A stretch of 64,000 nucleotides of DNA from an uncultured Bacteroidales bacterium (lineage in GTDB: Bacteria; Bacteroidota; Bacteroidia; Bacteroidales; Bacteroidaceae): NCBI GenBank assembly GCA_902788315.1, contig CADAJS010000012.1, positions 1-64,000 of the forward strand. Reading direction: 5' to 3'. The translations under genes were made by a program, and so were the position numbers. Of the stretch, positions 8,617-16,624 are shown in pieces. Position 1 is the stretch's first letter. Each line of letters begins with the position of its first letter. The notes beneath the pieces were generated by a model. That model was not told where the DNA came from and made no database searches. It worked only from the letters and a program-made list of their open reading frames with translations.

Positions 8617-8647
8617 TTTGTACTCTGCTCGCTTATTCGTACCTTTG
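8617..8647 (+). promoter_or_regulatory. Promoter of the DUF3298 lipoprotein gene
   Basis: TTTG (8617-8620), a 19-bp spacer containing CTCTGCTCGCTTATTCG, then TACCTTTG (8640-8647). The spacer is nearly identical to that of the divergent metG promoter. The leader is about 40 nt. Confidence 0.85.
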
Positions 8648-8691
8648 TACAAGGAAAGGATTTCTACAAAGAACAATAGATTCCAAACGAT

Positions 8692-9582
8692 ATGAAACGA
8701 AGACTGAATTGTTGGATTATGAAGTCGGGCATCGTGCTGACGCTGACCGCAGCAGGCATGCTGGCTTCATGCTTCGAGGGTAAACGCACGACAGGCACAG
8801 ACGGGCAGGATTCAACAGCCAGCACCTTGCTGCAGGCAGGGGAGATGCTGAAATTCGACACGCTGGGGCTCCACCGCAACGTGGCGGTGATTCCCGGACA
8901 GGACGTGCCCCGCTACTCCATTGACATGTGCATGAACTTCGCTATAGGCAACTCGCCGGAAGCCCATGCAGTGAACGAACGGCTGTGCCAGGAGATATAT
9001 TACATCGCCGGGCGGTCGCCCGAGGAGGCTATGAACCACTTTGCCGACTCGCTGGCAAGCCAGTTCGGACAGGAGCTGAAGGAATTCTACGAACCAGACG
9101 ACGAGGACGGAGGATACCGCTTCACATACACCTGGAACATGACGGGGAAGCTGAACGATAAGCCGCTCGCCGGAGTGCTGAGCTATATTGCCACCACAGA
9201 AACGTATCAGGGAGGAGCCCACGGCAGCTACGTGATAGACTATCTGAATTTTGATGCCCAGACGGGACACTTCCTGGACACCTGGGATGTCTTTCTGGAG
9301 TCGAAGCGGACGGCGCTCATAGACGCCATCATGAAACAGTTGTTGGTCGACAACAACTGCAAGACGGTGGACGAGCTACGCGAGCAGACCAGCATCACCG
9401 TGCTGGGCGACGTCTATGTGGACAATAACTTTCTCATAGAGAGCGATGGCATCACATTCCTCTACAACCAATACGAGATTGCCCCTTACAGTTCAGGGTT
9501 GATCTCCGTCACCCTGAAATACGAGCAGCTGAACGGCTTACTGACACCCAATTTCATGGCCATCAAGAAAAAAGCAAAATAA
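8692..9582 (+). CDS. DUF4163/DUF3298 (RsiV-like) lipoprotein
   Basis: A 296-residue lipoprotein. The signal sequence ends in the lipobox LASC with C27 as the lipidated residue. The body has a DUF4163-like region (about 60-160) and the DUF3298 hallmark YQGGAHGSY (about 172-180), as in the extracytoplasmic part of RsiV-type proteins. Homologous domains in RsiV bind lysozyme, but no anti-sigma domain is present, so that role cannot be assumed. rsmG starts 13 bp downstream, so the gene heads a three-gene operon. Confidence 0.85.
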   Translation: MKRRLNCWIMKSGIVLTLTAAGMLASCFEGKRTTGTDGQDSTASTLLQAGEMLKFDTLGLHRNVAVIPGQDVPRYSIDMCMNFAIGNSPEAHAVNERLCQEIYYIAGRSPEEAMNHFADSLASQFGQELKEFYEPDDEDGGYRFTYTWNMTGKLNDKPLAGVLSYIATTETYQGGAHGSYVIDYLNFDAQTGHFLDTWDVFLESKRTALIDAIMKQLLVDNNCKTVDELREQTSITVLGDVYVDNNFLIESDGITFLYNQYEIAPYSSGLISVTLKYEQLNGLLTPNFMAIKKKAK

Positions 9583-9595
9583 CAGACGACACAAG

Positions 9596-10216
9596 ATGGA
9601 CGTTATACTCAAGTACTTCCCCACCCTCGATGCCATACAGCGCGAACGCTATGCTGCACTCGATGCCCTGTACCACGAATGGAACGCACGTATCAACGTG
9701 ATTTCGCGCAAGGATATTGACAACCTGTACCTCCACCATGTGCTCCACTCGCTGGCCATCGCCGAGTTCGTGCGCTTCAAGCCGCAGACCTCCATCATGG
9801 ATCTGGGCACAGGCGGTGGTTTTCCCGGTATCCCCCTGGCCATCATGTTCCCGGAATGCCACTTCCATCTCGTGGACTCCACAGCAAAGAAAATCCGTGT
9901 GTGCGACGAAGTGATTCAGGCGCTGGGCTTAGAGAATGTCTCCACCCAATGGACACGCGCCGAGGAAGTCCGCGAGAAATTCCATTTCGTGGTGAGCAGG
10001 GCCGTGATGCCGCTCTGCGACCTGACACGGCTGGTGAGGAACAATATCAGTTCAGAGCAGTTCAATGCCATCCCCAATGGGCTCGTTTGCCTCAAGGGCG
10101 GAGAGCTGGAACACGAGGTGATGCCCATGAAGCATCACACGCTCGTCACCCCGCTGTCGGATTACTTCAGCGAAGACTACTTCCAGACGAAAAAAGTGGT
10201 TTACACAAGCCTATGA
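9596..10216 (+). CDS. rsmG: 16S rRNA (guanine-527-N7)-methyltransferase RsmG
   Basis: A 206-residue cytoplasmic SAM-dependent methyltransferase (GidB) that modifies G527 in the 530 loop of 16S rRNA. The SAM-binding motif LGTGGGFPGIPLA is at 70-82, preceded by the N-terminal helices containing NVISRKDIDNLYLHHVLHS (34-52), where family members read NL..RH..DSL. Loss of RsmG gives low-level streptomycin resistance in other bacteria. The stop codon overlaps the next start as ATGA, implying translational coupling. Confidence 0.95.
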   Translation: MDVILKYFPTLDAIQRERYAALDALYHEWNARINVISRKDIDNLYLHHVLHSLAIAEFVRFKPQTSIMDLGTGGGFPGIPLAIMFPECHFHLVDSTAKKIRVCDEVIQALGLENVSTQWTRAEEVREKFHFVVSRAVMPLCDLTRLVRNNISSEQFNAIPNGLVCLKGGELEHEVMPMKHHTLVTPLSDYFSEDYFQTKKVVYTSL

Positions 10217-10857
10217 AAACAGAGATATTCACAGTGGGTCCGCTCGAGGTGAACAGCTGCCTGCTGTGGGACGAACAGACGGGCGATGCCGCCATCATCG
10301 ACTTCGGAGCACGCAAGGACTCGGAACGCGAACATCTGGACATGATTATACGCGCCGAGCGGCTCACGCTACGCTACGCCTTGCAGACCCACATGCATTT
10401 CGACCACGTCTATGGACTCCCGTATATATATAATAAGTACGGCATCTGCCCCATGTGTCACCCCGACGACGAACGCCTCTATCAGTTAGCGCCTCGCATG
10501 GCCGAGGCCATCGGTCTCCCGATGCGCGAGTCGCTGCCGCCATTGGGCAGCCCCCTCAGCGACGGACTGGAGCTGCAGGTGGGCAGCATCGACATACAGG
10601 TGATTCACACGCCCGGCCATTCGCCCGGTGGTGTCTGCTTCTATCTGCCCCAGGCCGGATGCCTTTTCTGCGGCGACACGCTCTTTGCCGGGGGCGTAGG
10701 GCGCACCGATCTCCCCGGCGGCGACTTTGACCAGCTGAAGCAGAGCGTCGTGGAGCGGCTCTTCACCCTGCCTCCCGAGACGCGCGTGCTGCCCGGTCAC
10801 GGTCCGACGACCACCATCGGATGGGAGCGGGAGAACAATCCCTACGTCTCATACTAA
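10213..10857 (+). CDS. Metallo-beta-lactamase-fold hydrolase (glyoxalase II-like)
   Basis: A 214-residue cytoplasmic hydrolase. The dinuclear metal site is complete: THMHFDH (H60, H62, D64, H65), HTPGHSPGG for the third histidine, CGDTLFAG for the bridging Asp, and GHGPTT near the C-terminus. This YcbL/glyoxalase II-like subfamily hydrolyses thioesters such as S-lactoylglutathione or related compounds; the substrate here is unknown. The start at 10213 is chosen because it overlaps the rsmG stop (ATGA) and gives the usual family N-terminus. A strong terminator follows. Confidence 0.9.
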   Translation: MKTEIFTVGPLEVNSCLLWDEQTGDAAIIDFGARKDSEREHLDMIIRAERLTLRYALQTHMHFDHVYGLPYIYNKYGICPMCHPDDERLYQLAPRMAEAIGLPMRESLPPLGSPLSDGLELQVGSIDIQVIHTPGHSPGGVCFYLPQAGCLFCGDTLFAGGVGRTDLPGGDFDQLKQSVVERLFTLPPETRVLPGHGPTTTIGWERENNPYVSY

Positions 10858-10861
10858 AAAA

Positions 10862-10905
10862 CAGCGGCGTGCAGGATGCCTCACTCAAGGTCCTGCACGC
10901 CGCTG
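10862..10905. terminator. Bidirectional terminator hairpin
   Basis: CAGCGGCGTGCAGGA (10862-10876) pairs perfectly with TCCTGCACGCCGCTG (10891-10905), a 15-bp stem with a 14-nt loop. A run of A precedes it and CTTTAC follows, so it can serve the plus-strand operon and the convergent porin gene. Confidence 0.9.
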
Positions 10906-10937
10906 CTTTACGATGTCTATAAGTATGCTTCGCTGTC

Positions 10938-12515
10938 TTAGAACTTGAAGCCCATGGTCCACGTAATCGTGTGGCGGTTCAGGTTCACGTCCACGGGCTG
11001 CAGCTTGATGTTGGCCAGACCAGGATTATCAGCCACAAACTGTCCCTCGCTGCTGAATGAGTCGTCGAATGCATAGAACTCTCCGTTCTGCTGACGGAAC
11101 TTGTATGTCATGTCGATGTAGAAACGATTATGACGATAACCGATACCGCAAGCCAGCACGTTGGCATCCGAGAGGTTCATGTAGTTGGTGCTTGTCATAT
11201 AGTCCAACGCCGGGCTGTCGATGTACTGGTTCAGGCGAGCGCCATCCTTGTAGATGCTGCTGATGTAGTTGTATCCGAAGCGGATGGCCCAGTCGGCCGA
11301 CGGCTTGAACTCCACACCGGCACGCACCGTGTGCTGTCCGCGAAAGACGTTCTTGTTCTCACGGTTGGCACCCTTGTCAGCCACGCCGGCGAAAGAGGAA
11401 CTCTCATAATAGTCTCCGTCGTCGGGGTACTTCATGCGGTTCTTGCCATAGTTGGCGTATTCATATTCGATATCCCAAGCCAGATACTGGTCCAGCGTAC
11501 TGCCGATTGCCAGGCGGGCACGCCACGGAGTGCGCAGGATATACTCCAGATAACTCTCGTCGTAACCGTTGTGGGTGACATATCCATCGGCCTGATAATT
11601 GCCATCAGCGTCAAACTTGCTGTCGATGCTGTGCCATGTCTTGCTCTTCAGACGATACCACGTCGGGCTCTCGATGGTAAGTCCCACACGGAGGGGATTC
11701 TCCTCGATGGGACGCACGATGCCGCCCACCTTAAAGTTCAGTCCGTAGCCATCGATACTCTGGTCGTTATAGAGGGAGTAGTCAAGAATGTTGCCTGCGT
11801 CATCTTCACGTTCCTCGGCATAGAGTGAGTAGCGGTCATAGTTCACATTCTCAATCCCCAGCGTGAGGCCCAGATAGTAGCGATCCTTGATGTTGGTACT
11901 TACGTTTAGGTCGAAGGCCTGCGTGGAGCCGGTGCTGTAGTGCGTATAGCGGTTCTTGTAGGCGCTATAGGAATTGTAGTAGCCCACGTCGTCCTTGTCC
12001 ATAACATACGAATTAAAGGCCGTGCCCAGCAGATTATACTCGTTGTAATAATTGTTATAGTTGCTGATGCTTGCCAGATTGTCCACCTGCGAGAGGCCGC
12101 GAGTGTCACCGTTGTCGGCATAAAAGGCATTGGCAAAGTTGAACTTCTTCTGATAGTTGAAGGCCACATTGACAAACTTCACATTAGGCTCGTCCAGGTG
12201 CATGGCAGCCACGAAGCCCAGCTGGTCGAACGTGCCGTGAGTGAGATTGTCACCCTCGTCGTAGGTTCGATCCTTCGGCCAGAGCAGGCCGGCAGTCAGC
12301 GAGATGTCCGACTTGCGGAAGAGACCGATGGCGGCAGGATTGTTTCCGATGGCCGAGATGTCGGCCCCCAGGGCGCCCATAGCACCGCCCATCGAGACGT
12401 AGCGCGAGGTGCCGATGACATCGGACGTGCTACTAATCTCTGCATTCTGGTATATGTTCTGGGCGCTGGCCGATGCAGCCAGGAAGAGAGCGCCCAAGGC
12501 AAGATATTTTTTCAT
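10938..12515 (-). CDS. OmpP1/FadL-family outer membrane protein
   Basis: A 525-residue protein with a signal peptide (MKKYLALGALFLAASASAQ) and a beta-barrel-like remainder rich in alternating Tyr/Asn/Gly strands ending in GFKF with a terminal Phe. The N-terminal segment YVSMGGAMGALGADISAIG, followed by NNPAAIGLF, is the plug region with the NPA motif of FadL/TodX transporters. Homologues import long-chain fatty acids or aromatic hydrocarbons across the outer membrane; the ligand is not predictable here. It is monocistronic between two terminator or leader regions. Confidence 0.88.
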   Translation of the reverse strand: MKKYLALGALFLAASASAQNIYQNAEISSTSDVIGTSRYVSMGGAMGALGADISAIGNNPAAIGLFRKSDISLTAGLLWPKDRTYDEGDNLTHGTFDQLGFVAAMHLDEPNVKFVNVAFNYQKKFNFANAFYADNGDTRGLSQVDNLASISNYNNYYNEYNLLGTAFNSYVMDKDDVGYYNSYSAYKNRYTHYSTGSTQAFDLNVSTNIKDRYYLGLTLGIENVNYDRYSLYAEEREDDAGNILDYSLYNDQSIDGYGLNFKVGGIVRPIEENPLRVGLTIESPTWYRLKSKTWHSIDSKFDADGNYQADGYVTHNGYDESYLEYILRTPWRARLAIGSTLDQYLAWDIEYEYANYGKNRMKYPDDGDYYESSSFAGVADKGANRENKNVFRGQHTVRAGVEFKPSADWAIRFGYNYISSIYKDGARLNQYIDSPALDYMTSTNYMNLSDANVLACGIGYRHNRFYIDMTYKFRQQNGEFYAFDDSFSSEGQFVADNPGLANIKLQPVDVNLNRHTITWTMGFKF

Positions 12516-12591
12516 GTTCGTTCGTCTTTAGAGTTTGCTATATATATTCCTTAGTAAAGTTCGAATGTTGTCGGGATGACATTGCAGCAGA

Positions 12592-13755
12592 TTATCTGCC
12601 GCCGCGTCCGCCACCGCCGCCACCGCCGCGCGATGAACCGCCGCCGAAGCCACCACCTCCGAAGCTGCCGCCTCCACCGAAGCTGCCCGAGCTGCTACGG
12701 CTGGTGCTCACCGAGGGTGAACTGCTGCGCGTCGAGGAACTGCTGCTGCGAGAGGGCGTGCTCACACTACGCGAGGACGAGCTGGACACAGAACTGCTGC
12801 TGGAACGGACACTGCGCGACGAGCTGGACACCGTGGAGCGCGAGGACGTGCTGGGCGTAGCCGAACGGGAAACGGTGGTTCCGCGGCTGCCGCGAACTGC
12901 GGTAGGAGTCGTTTCGCGACCTGTACGAGAAGACACGCCACGCTGGGACGAAATCATGCCACGGGTGCCGCTGCGCGAAGACAGTGTAGAGCCAGAACGT
13001 CCGGCACGCGGGTTGGTGGTCGTCAGGTAACGGCCTGCCGAGCTGCTCGTGCGATGGCCCAGGTTGAAGTGATTCACGGGACGGCCATGATAGTGACCTG
13101 CGTAGTGACCGCCGCCATACCATCCGTGATGATGCCATGCAAGGTCCCATCCGGGATAGTGATGCCATCCCCAGCCCCAGCCAAACCAGCTGTAGTAGCC
13201 CAGACGGAAGTGAGGAGCATACCATCCATACCAAGGATCGTACCAGGGATCATACCATCCATAATAGTAGTCCCAGAGGAAGGGATCGTAGAAGCGATAG
13301 CCATGATAGCGATGAAGGCGCGACGTATAGTAGAAGTCATCGTCATATTCGCCGCCATCATAATAACCACGGTCGTAATCGCTTCCGTCGTCATAGACGT
13401 CGTCGCCATTTTCGTTCAGCGAATACGAACGTTCCTGAAGCGAATCACCGGAGATGTACAGAGTGTCGCCGGAGAGTCGTGTGACCACTTGTCTGGCTCC
13501 GCGACGGTTGTAGTCGTCCACGTCGCGCAACTGGCCCGTGTGGTAGTCATCGCTGCCTTCCACGTCATTCCAAGCCGAGTCGTCCGTATCACGTACCGGC
13601 GAATAGGTAGAGCTGTTTGCTGAACTGAGTGTAGTACTCTTCACCGCGGCTTTTTTCTTGCTGGGAACGAAGTACATGTCATCGTCCACGCTCTGTGCCA
13701 TCAGCACTACTGGAAGTGCCATGACAGCTATCAAAGAAAGAAGATTACGTTTCAT
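12592..13755 (-). CDS. Secreted low-complexity protein: aromatic middle, Ser-rich and Gly-rich tail
   Basis: A 387-residue exported protein with signal peptide MKRNLLSLIAVMALPVVLMA. After an acidic, Asp/Tyr-rich region comes a segment of about 70 residues made almost wholly of W, Y, H, G, D and P (for example YYGWYDPWYDPWYGWY). A long Ser/Arg/Thr-rich tract follows, then a Gly/Phe tail ending in GGGGGGGRGGR. Such composition suggests an unstructured, adhesive or cell-envelope protein. I do not recognise a family. A promoter with TACTTTTG lies 30 bp upstream. Confidence 0.7.
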   Translation of the reverse strand: MKRNLLSLIAVMALPVVLMAQSVDDDMYFVPSKKKAAVKSTTLSSANSSTYSPVRDTDDSAWNDVEGSDDYHTGQLRDVDDYNRRGARQVVTRLSGDTLYISGDSLQERSYSLNENGDDVYDDGSDYDRGYYDGGEYDDDFYYTSRLHRYHGYRFYDPFLWDYYYGWYDPWYDPWYGWYAPHFRLGYYSWFGWGWGWHHYPGWDLAWHHHGWYGGGHYAGHYHGRPVNHFNLGHRTSSSAGRYLTTTNPRAGRSGSTLSSRSGTRGMISSQRGVSSRTGRETTPTAVRGSRGTTVSRSATPSTSSRSTVSSSSRSVRSSSSSVSSSSSRSVSTPSRSSSSSTRSSSPSVSTSRSSSGSFGGGGSFGGGGFGGGSSRGGGGGGGRGGR

Positions 13756-13784
13756 AACTCATATCGATTTAAGTGTTTACGATG

Positions 13785-13816
13785 CAAAAGTACTGAGATT
13801 TCGCGAGACGGCCAAG
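13785..13816 (-). promoter_or_regulatory. Promoter of the low-complexity secreted protein gene
   Basis: Reading leftward, CTTG (13816-13813) and TACTTTTG (13792-13785) are 20 bp apart, a near-consensus Bacteroidota promoter. The leader is about 30 nt. Confidence 0.6.
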
Positions 13817-13876
13817 AGGATTTTGCCTATTTTAAAAAGGAATTTCCCTCACCGTTGCACGAAAATCCCCCGCAAC

Positions 13877-15124
13877 CTACTCAAAGCGTATGCTACGCGC
13901 GGGCTCAATACGCGAGACGATGTAGCTTGGGAGAAGCAGGGCCAACATACACAACAGGAGCATCGATAGGTTGATTATTAGCACATAAGACCAGTCTATA
14001 TGGAGAGGGACGGTGTCCATATAGTATGTCTCGGGGTCGAGATGGATGAGGGAGAAGCGTTTCTGCAGCACGGCCAGAAGAAAGGCCAACGCATTGCCAA
14101 CAACGAGGCCCCGCAGAATGATGAAGGCAGCAAAATACAGGAAAATATGACGTAGCGGACGATTGGAGGCGCCCAAAGCTTTCATCACGCCAATGAAATT
14201 GGTGCGCTCCAAAATAATTATCAGCAACCCGCTCACCATCGTGAAGCCCGCGACGCAAACCATGAGCACCAGAATGACCAGGACATCCATATTGAGGAGG
14301 TCAAGCCAATTGAAGATAACGGGGTACAACTCACGTATCGTGGGCGAAGTGTAATAGGCGCCATAGGCATCCTGAGAGCGGTTGATACGCTGCACAATGC
14401 GCGAGGAGACCTGTTCCAACTGTCCAAAGTCCTTCAGAACGACTTCTGCACCGGCATATTGCTGCGAGTCCCAGCTGAGGAGGCTGTGTACGGCAGCCAA
14501 GTCCACGAAGGCCAAGTTATTGTCAAAGTCAGTGAGATTGGTGCGATAGATGCCCGCAACAGTGAACCGACGTGCACGGACGTTCTTCTCGAAAAAGTAA
14601 GCGAAGACGCGATCGCCCACACCGAGAGAGAGGCGGCGAGCTAACGTCTCGGAGAGGAGCATCTGCCCCGTAGAGGCGGTGTCGGAAAAATGAGGGATGC
14701 AACCCTGTGTCAAATGTCGATGCAGGAAGAGCGTGTCATACTCCGGTCCCACGCCGCGGAAGGAGACGCCGCTGAATGCTTCGTCGGTCTTCAGCATTCC
14801 CGTCTTCGTACAGAAACGCTGCACATGACCCACGCCTGGAATAGATTCAAGGGTGGAAATCAGCGAGTCATCTACCACGATGGGCTGCGCCTCGGCCGAG
14901 CGCAGAGTCTCGTAGTTCACTATCTGGATATGTCCGCTGAAACCCGTGATTTTACCCTGTATCTCCCGTTTGAATCCCAGGACGACAAAGACACTCAGCA
15001 GCATGATGGCCACGCCCAAAGCTACGCCCGCCGTCGCAATCTGTATGGCGGGACGCGAGACACGGCGAGTTTGCCCCGAATGGGCAAAAAATCGCTTGGC
15101 TATGAACCATGTATATGTCTGCAC
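13877..15124 (-). CDS. FtsX-like ABC transporter permease (LolC/E type)
   Basis: A 415-residue inner-membrane permease. The topology is that of MacB/LolE permeases: one hydrophobic segment near residues 27-50 (GVALGVAIMLLSVFVVLGF), a large periplasmic domain (about 50-270), and three C-terminal segments (about 277-300, 325-350, 378-405). The loop TNFIGVMKALGASNRPLR is the cytoplasmic coupling region conserved in the family. It probably moves lipoproteins or another hydrophobic substrate with a separately encoded ATPase, which is not in this window. It follows the aminotransferase by 30 bp. Confidence 0.9.
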   Translation of the reverse strand: MQTYTWFIAKRFFAHSGQTRRVSRPAIQIATAGVALGVAIMLLSVFVVLGFKREIQGKITGFSGHIQIVNYETLRSAEAQPIVVDDSLISTLESIPGVGHVQRFCTKTGMLKTDEAFSGVSFRGVGPEYDTLFLHRHLTQGCIPHFSDTASTGQMLLSETLARRLSLGVGDRVFAYFFEKNVRARRFTVAGIYRTNLTDFDNNLAFVDLAAVHSLLSWDSQQYAGAEVVLKDFGQLEQVSSRIVQRINRSQDAYGAYYTSPTIRELYPVIFNWLDLLNMDVLVILVLMVCVAGFTMVSGLLIIILERTNFIGVMKALGASNRPLRHIFLYFAAFIILRGLVVGNALAFLLAVLQKRFSLIHLDPETYYMDTVPLHIDWSYVLIINLSMLLLCMLALLLPSYIVSRIEPARSIRFE

Positions 15125-15154
15125 GATGCGGAGTGAAACTGCAATGAATGTGTA

Positions 15155-16363
15155 CTAAACATCATCTTCCACTCGTCCGGGATAGGCTTCGAGGGCTTTG
15201 CGCAGGACAAAGAGTGCACGGGTGAGGTCTTCTTTCTTCAGCACATAGGCAAGGCGCACCTGATTCACACCGGCGCCTGGAGTGGTATAGAATCCGGCAG
15301 CGGGGGCCATCATGACAGTCTGTCCCTCATAGTTGAAGTCGCTCAGGCACCAGGCGCAGAACTTCTCGGCATCATCCACGGGCAGCTTGGCCACGGTGTA
15401 GAATGCGCCCATCGGGATGGGACTATAGACGCCGGGGATGCGGTTGAGACCGTCGATAAGGCACTTGCGGCGCTCCACATATTCGTCGTACACCTCGCGG
15501 CCATACTCTTCGGGTTCGTCCAAGCTGGCTTCTGCGGCAATCTGGCCGATGAGCGGGGGACTCAGTCGGGCCTGACAGAACTTCATCACGGCCTTGCGCA
15601 CCTCCTTGTTCTTCGTTATCAGAGCTCCGATGCGGATGCCGCACTCGCTGTAACGCTTGCTCACTGAATCGATGAGTACCACATTATTCTCGACCCCCTC
15701 CAGATGGCAAGCACTGATATAGGGACTACCGGTGTAGATGAACTCACGGTAAACTTCGTCGGAGAAGAGATAGAGGTCATACTTCTTCACGAGATCGCGA
15801 ATCTGATTCATCTCGCGACGGGTATAAAGGTAGCCCGTCGGATTGTTTGGGTTGCAGATGAGGATGGCGCGGGTTCGTTCGTTGATGAGTTCCTCGAACT
15901 TCTCTACCTTAGGCAACGAGAAACCCTCGTCAATAGTAGTTGCGATGGTACGTATGACTGCGCCGGCCGAGATGGCAAAGGCCATATAGTTGGCATAGGC
16001 GGGCTCGGGCACAATGATTTCATCGCCAGGATTCAGACAAGCCAAAAACGAGAAGAGAACGGCCTCACTGCCTCCGCTTGTGATAATAATGTCGTCGGCC
16101 GTAAGGTTGATATTATACTTGGCATAATACTTAACCAACTTCTGTCGGTAGCTCAGGTAACCCTGACTGGGACTGTACTCAAGTACATTCCGGTCGAAGT
16201 TGCGAATCGCGTCGAGTGCCGCTCGAGGAGTGGCCAGGTCGGGCTGACCAATGTTCAGATGAAACACATGGACTCCCCTTTCCTTGGCAGCAAAAGCCAA
16301 GGGAGCCAGCTTGCGGATGGGCGATTCGGGCATCTCATGACCTCGAACAGAAATCTGTGGCAT
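15155..16363 (-). CDS. Class I/II pyridoxal-phosphate aminotransferase (aspartate aminotransferase type)
   Basis: A 402-residue cytoplasmic fold-type I aminotransferase. Visible landmarks are SGGSEAVLF (96-104, phosphate cup), NPNNPTG (171-177), D202 in FSDEVYREF contacting the PLP ring nitrogen, and the Schiff-base lysine K236 in SVSKRYSECGIRIG. It probably interconverts aspartate/oxaloacetate with glutamate/2-oxoglutarate, though an alanine or aromatic preference cannot be excluded. Its leader carries a strong hairpin (16398-16416). Confidence 0.85.
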   Translation of the reverse strand: MPQISVRGHEMPESPIRKLAPLAFAAKERGVHVFHLNIGQPDLATPRAALDAIRNFDRNVLEYSPSQGYLSYRQKLVKYYAKYNINLTADDIIITSGGSEAVLFSFLACLNPGDEIIVPEPAYANYMAFAISAGAVIRTIATTIDEGFSLPKVEKFEELINERTRAILICNPNNPTGYLYTRREMNQIRDLVKKYDLYLFSDEVYREFIYTGSPYISACHLEGVENNVVLIDSVSKRYSECGIRIGALITKNKEVRKAVMKFCQARLSPPLIGQIAAEASLDEPEEYGREVYDEYVERRKCLIDGLNRIPGVYSPIPMGAFYTVAKLPVDDAEKFCAWCLSDFNYEGQTVMMAPAAGFYTTPGAGVNQVRLAYVLKKEDLTRALFVLRKALEAYPGRVEDDV

Positions 16364-16397
16364 ACGCGTGTGTAAATGTTATTTAAAATATCGTATC

Positions 16398-16416
16398 AAT
16401 CGGCGCTTCGCCGATT
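16398..16416 (-). promoter_or_regulatory. Hairpin in the aminotransferase leader
   Basis: AATCGGCG and CGCCGATT form an 8-bp stem around a 3-nt loop, between a -7 box (TAACTTTG, 16430-16423) and the start codon at 16363. It has no U-run, so it is more likely an mRNA-stability or translation element than a terminator. Confidence 0.55.
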
Positions 16417-16422
16417 CGCCTG

Positions 16423-16457
16423 CAAAGTTACGAAATTTCCGTGTAAGTGAGAGCAAA
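16423..16457 (-). promoter_or_regulatory. Aminotransferase promoter
   Basis: TAACTTTG (16430-16423) is a good -7 box. The nearest TTTG (16457-16454) is 23 bp upstream, a little long for the usual 19-21 bp. Confidence 0.55.
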
Positions 16458-16556
16458 GAGGATAAATTCTTTTTGCCGAGCATGAGGAATTTATTTCGCT
16501 CGGCGTTCTTTCGAATGTGCCAGGAGCAGCAAAGCACCCAAATAAAGAAAGCAAGC

Positions 16557-16598
16557 AAAGCGCAGAATGAAGCCATGATAATATTCATTCTGCGCTTT
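16557..16598 (-). terminator. Terminator downstream of metallophosphoesterase 1
   Basis: AAAGCGCAGAATGA (16557-16570) pairs perfectly with TCATTCTGCGCTTT (16585-16598). On the minus strand the stem is followed by a T-rich stretch, fitting an intrinsic terminator 27 bp past the stop. Confidence 0.8.
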
Positions 16599-16624
16599 GT
16601 AAGATAGGAATGACGGGAAATCCC

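Larger units (their letters stand above)
8175..8691. other. Intergenic region between divergent metG and the DUF3298 lipoprotein gene
   Basis: No credible gene is present in these 517 bp; the short ORFs here have no family features and cross promoters. From left to right it holds the metG promoter, the tandem 89-bp module, a pair of 18-bp dyads with 22-bp period (8400-8439), the 27-bp dispersed repeat (8462-8488), the dyads GACGCGTCGCGTC (8515-8527) and ACCCGCTTGCGGGT (8548-8561), and the lipoprotein promoter (8617-8647). Confidence 0.85.

Noticed and set aside
8432..8695. Short ORFs on both strands between metG and the lipoprotein gene
   Set aside because: They span promoter boxes and repeats and lack any recognisable protein feature.
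12473..13030. Proline-rich plus-strand ORF
   Set aside because: It is the mirror of the Gly/Ser-rich tail of the secreted protein on the minus strand, a composition artefact.
16379..16588. 69-codon minus-strand ORF with a hydrophobic start
   Set aside because: It crosses a terminator stem and the aminotransferase promoter and leader hairpin; no family features.
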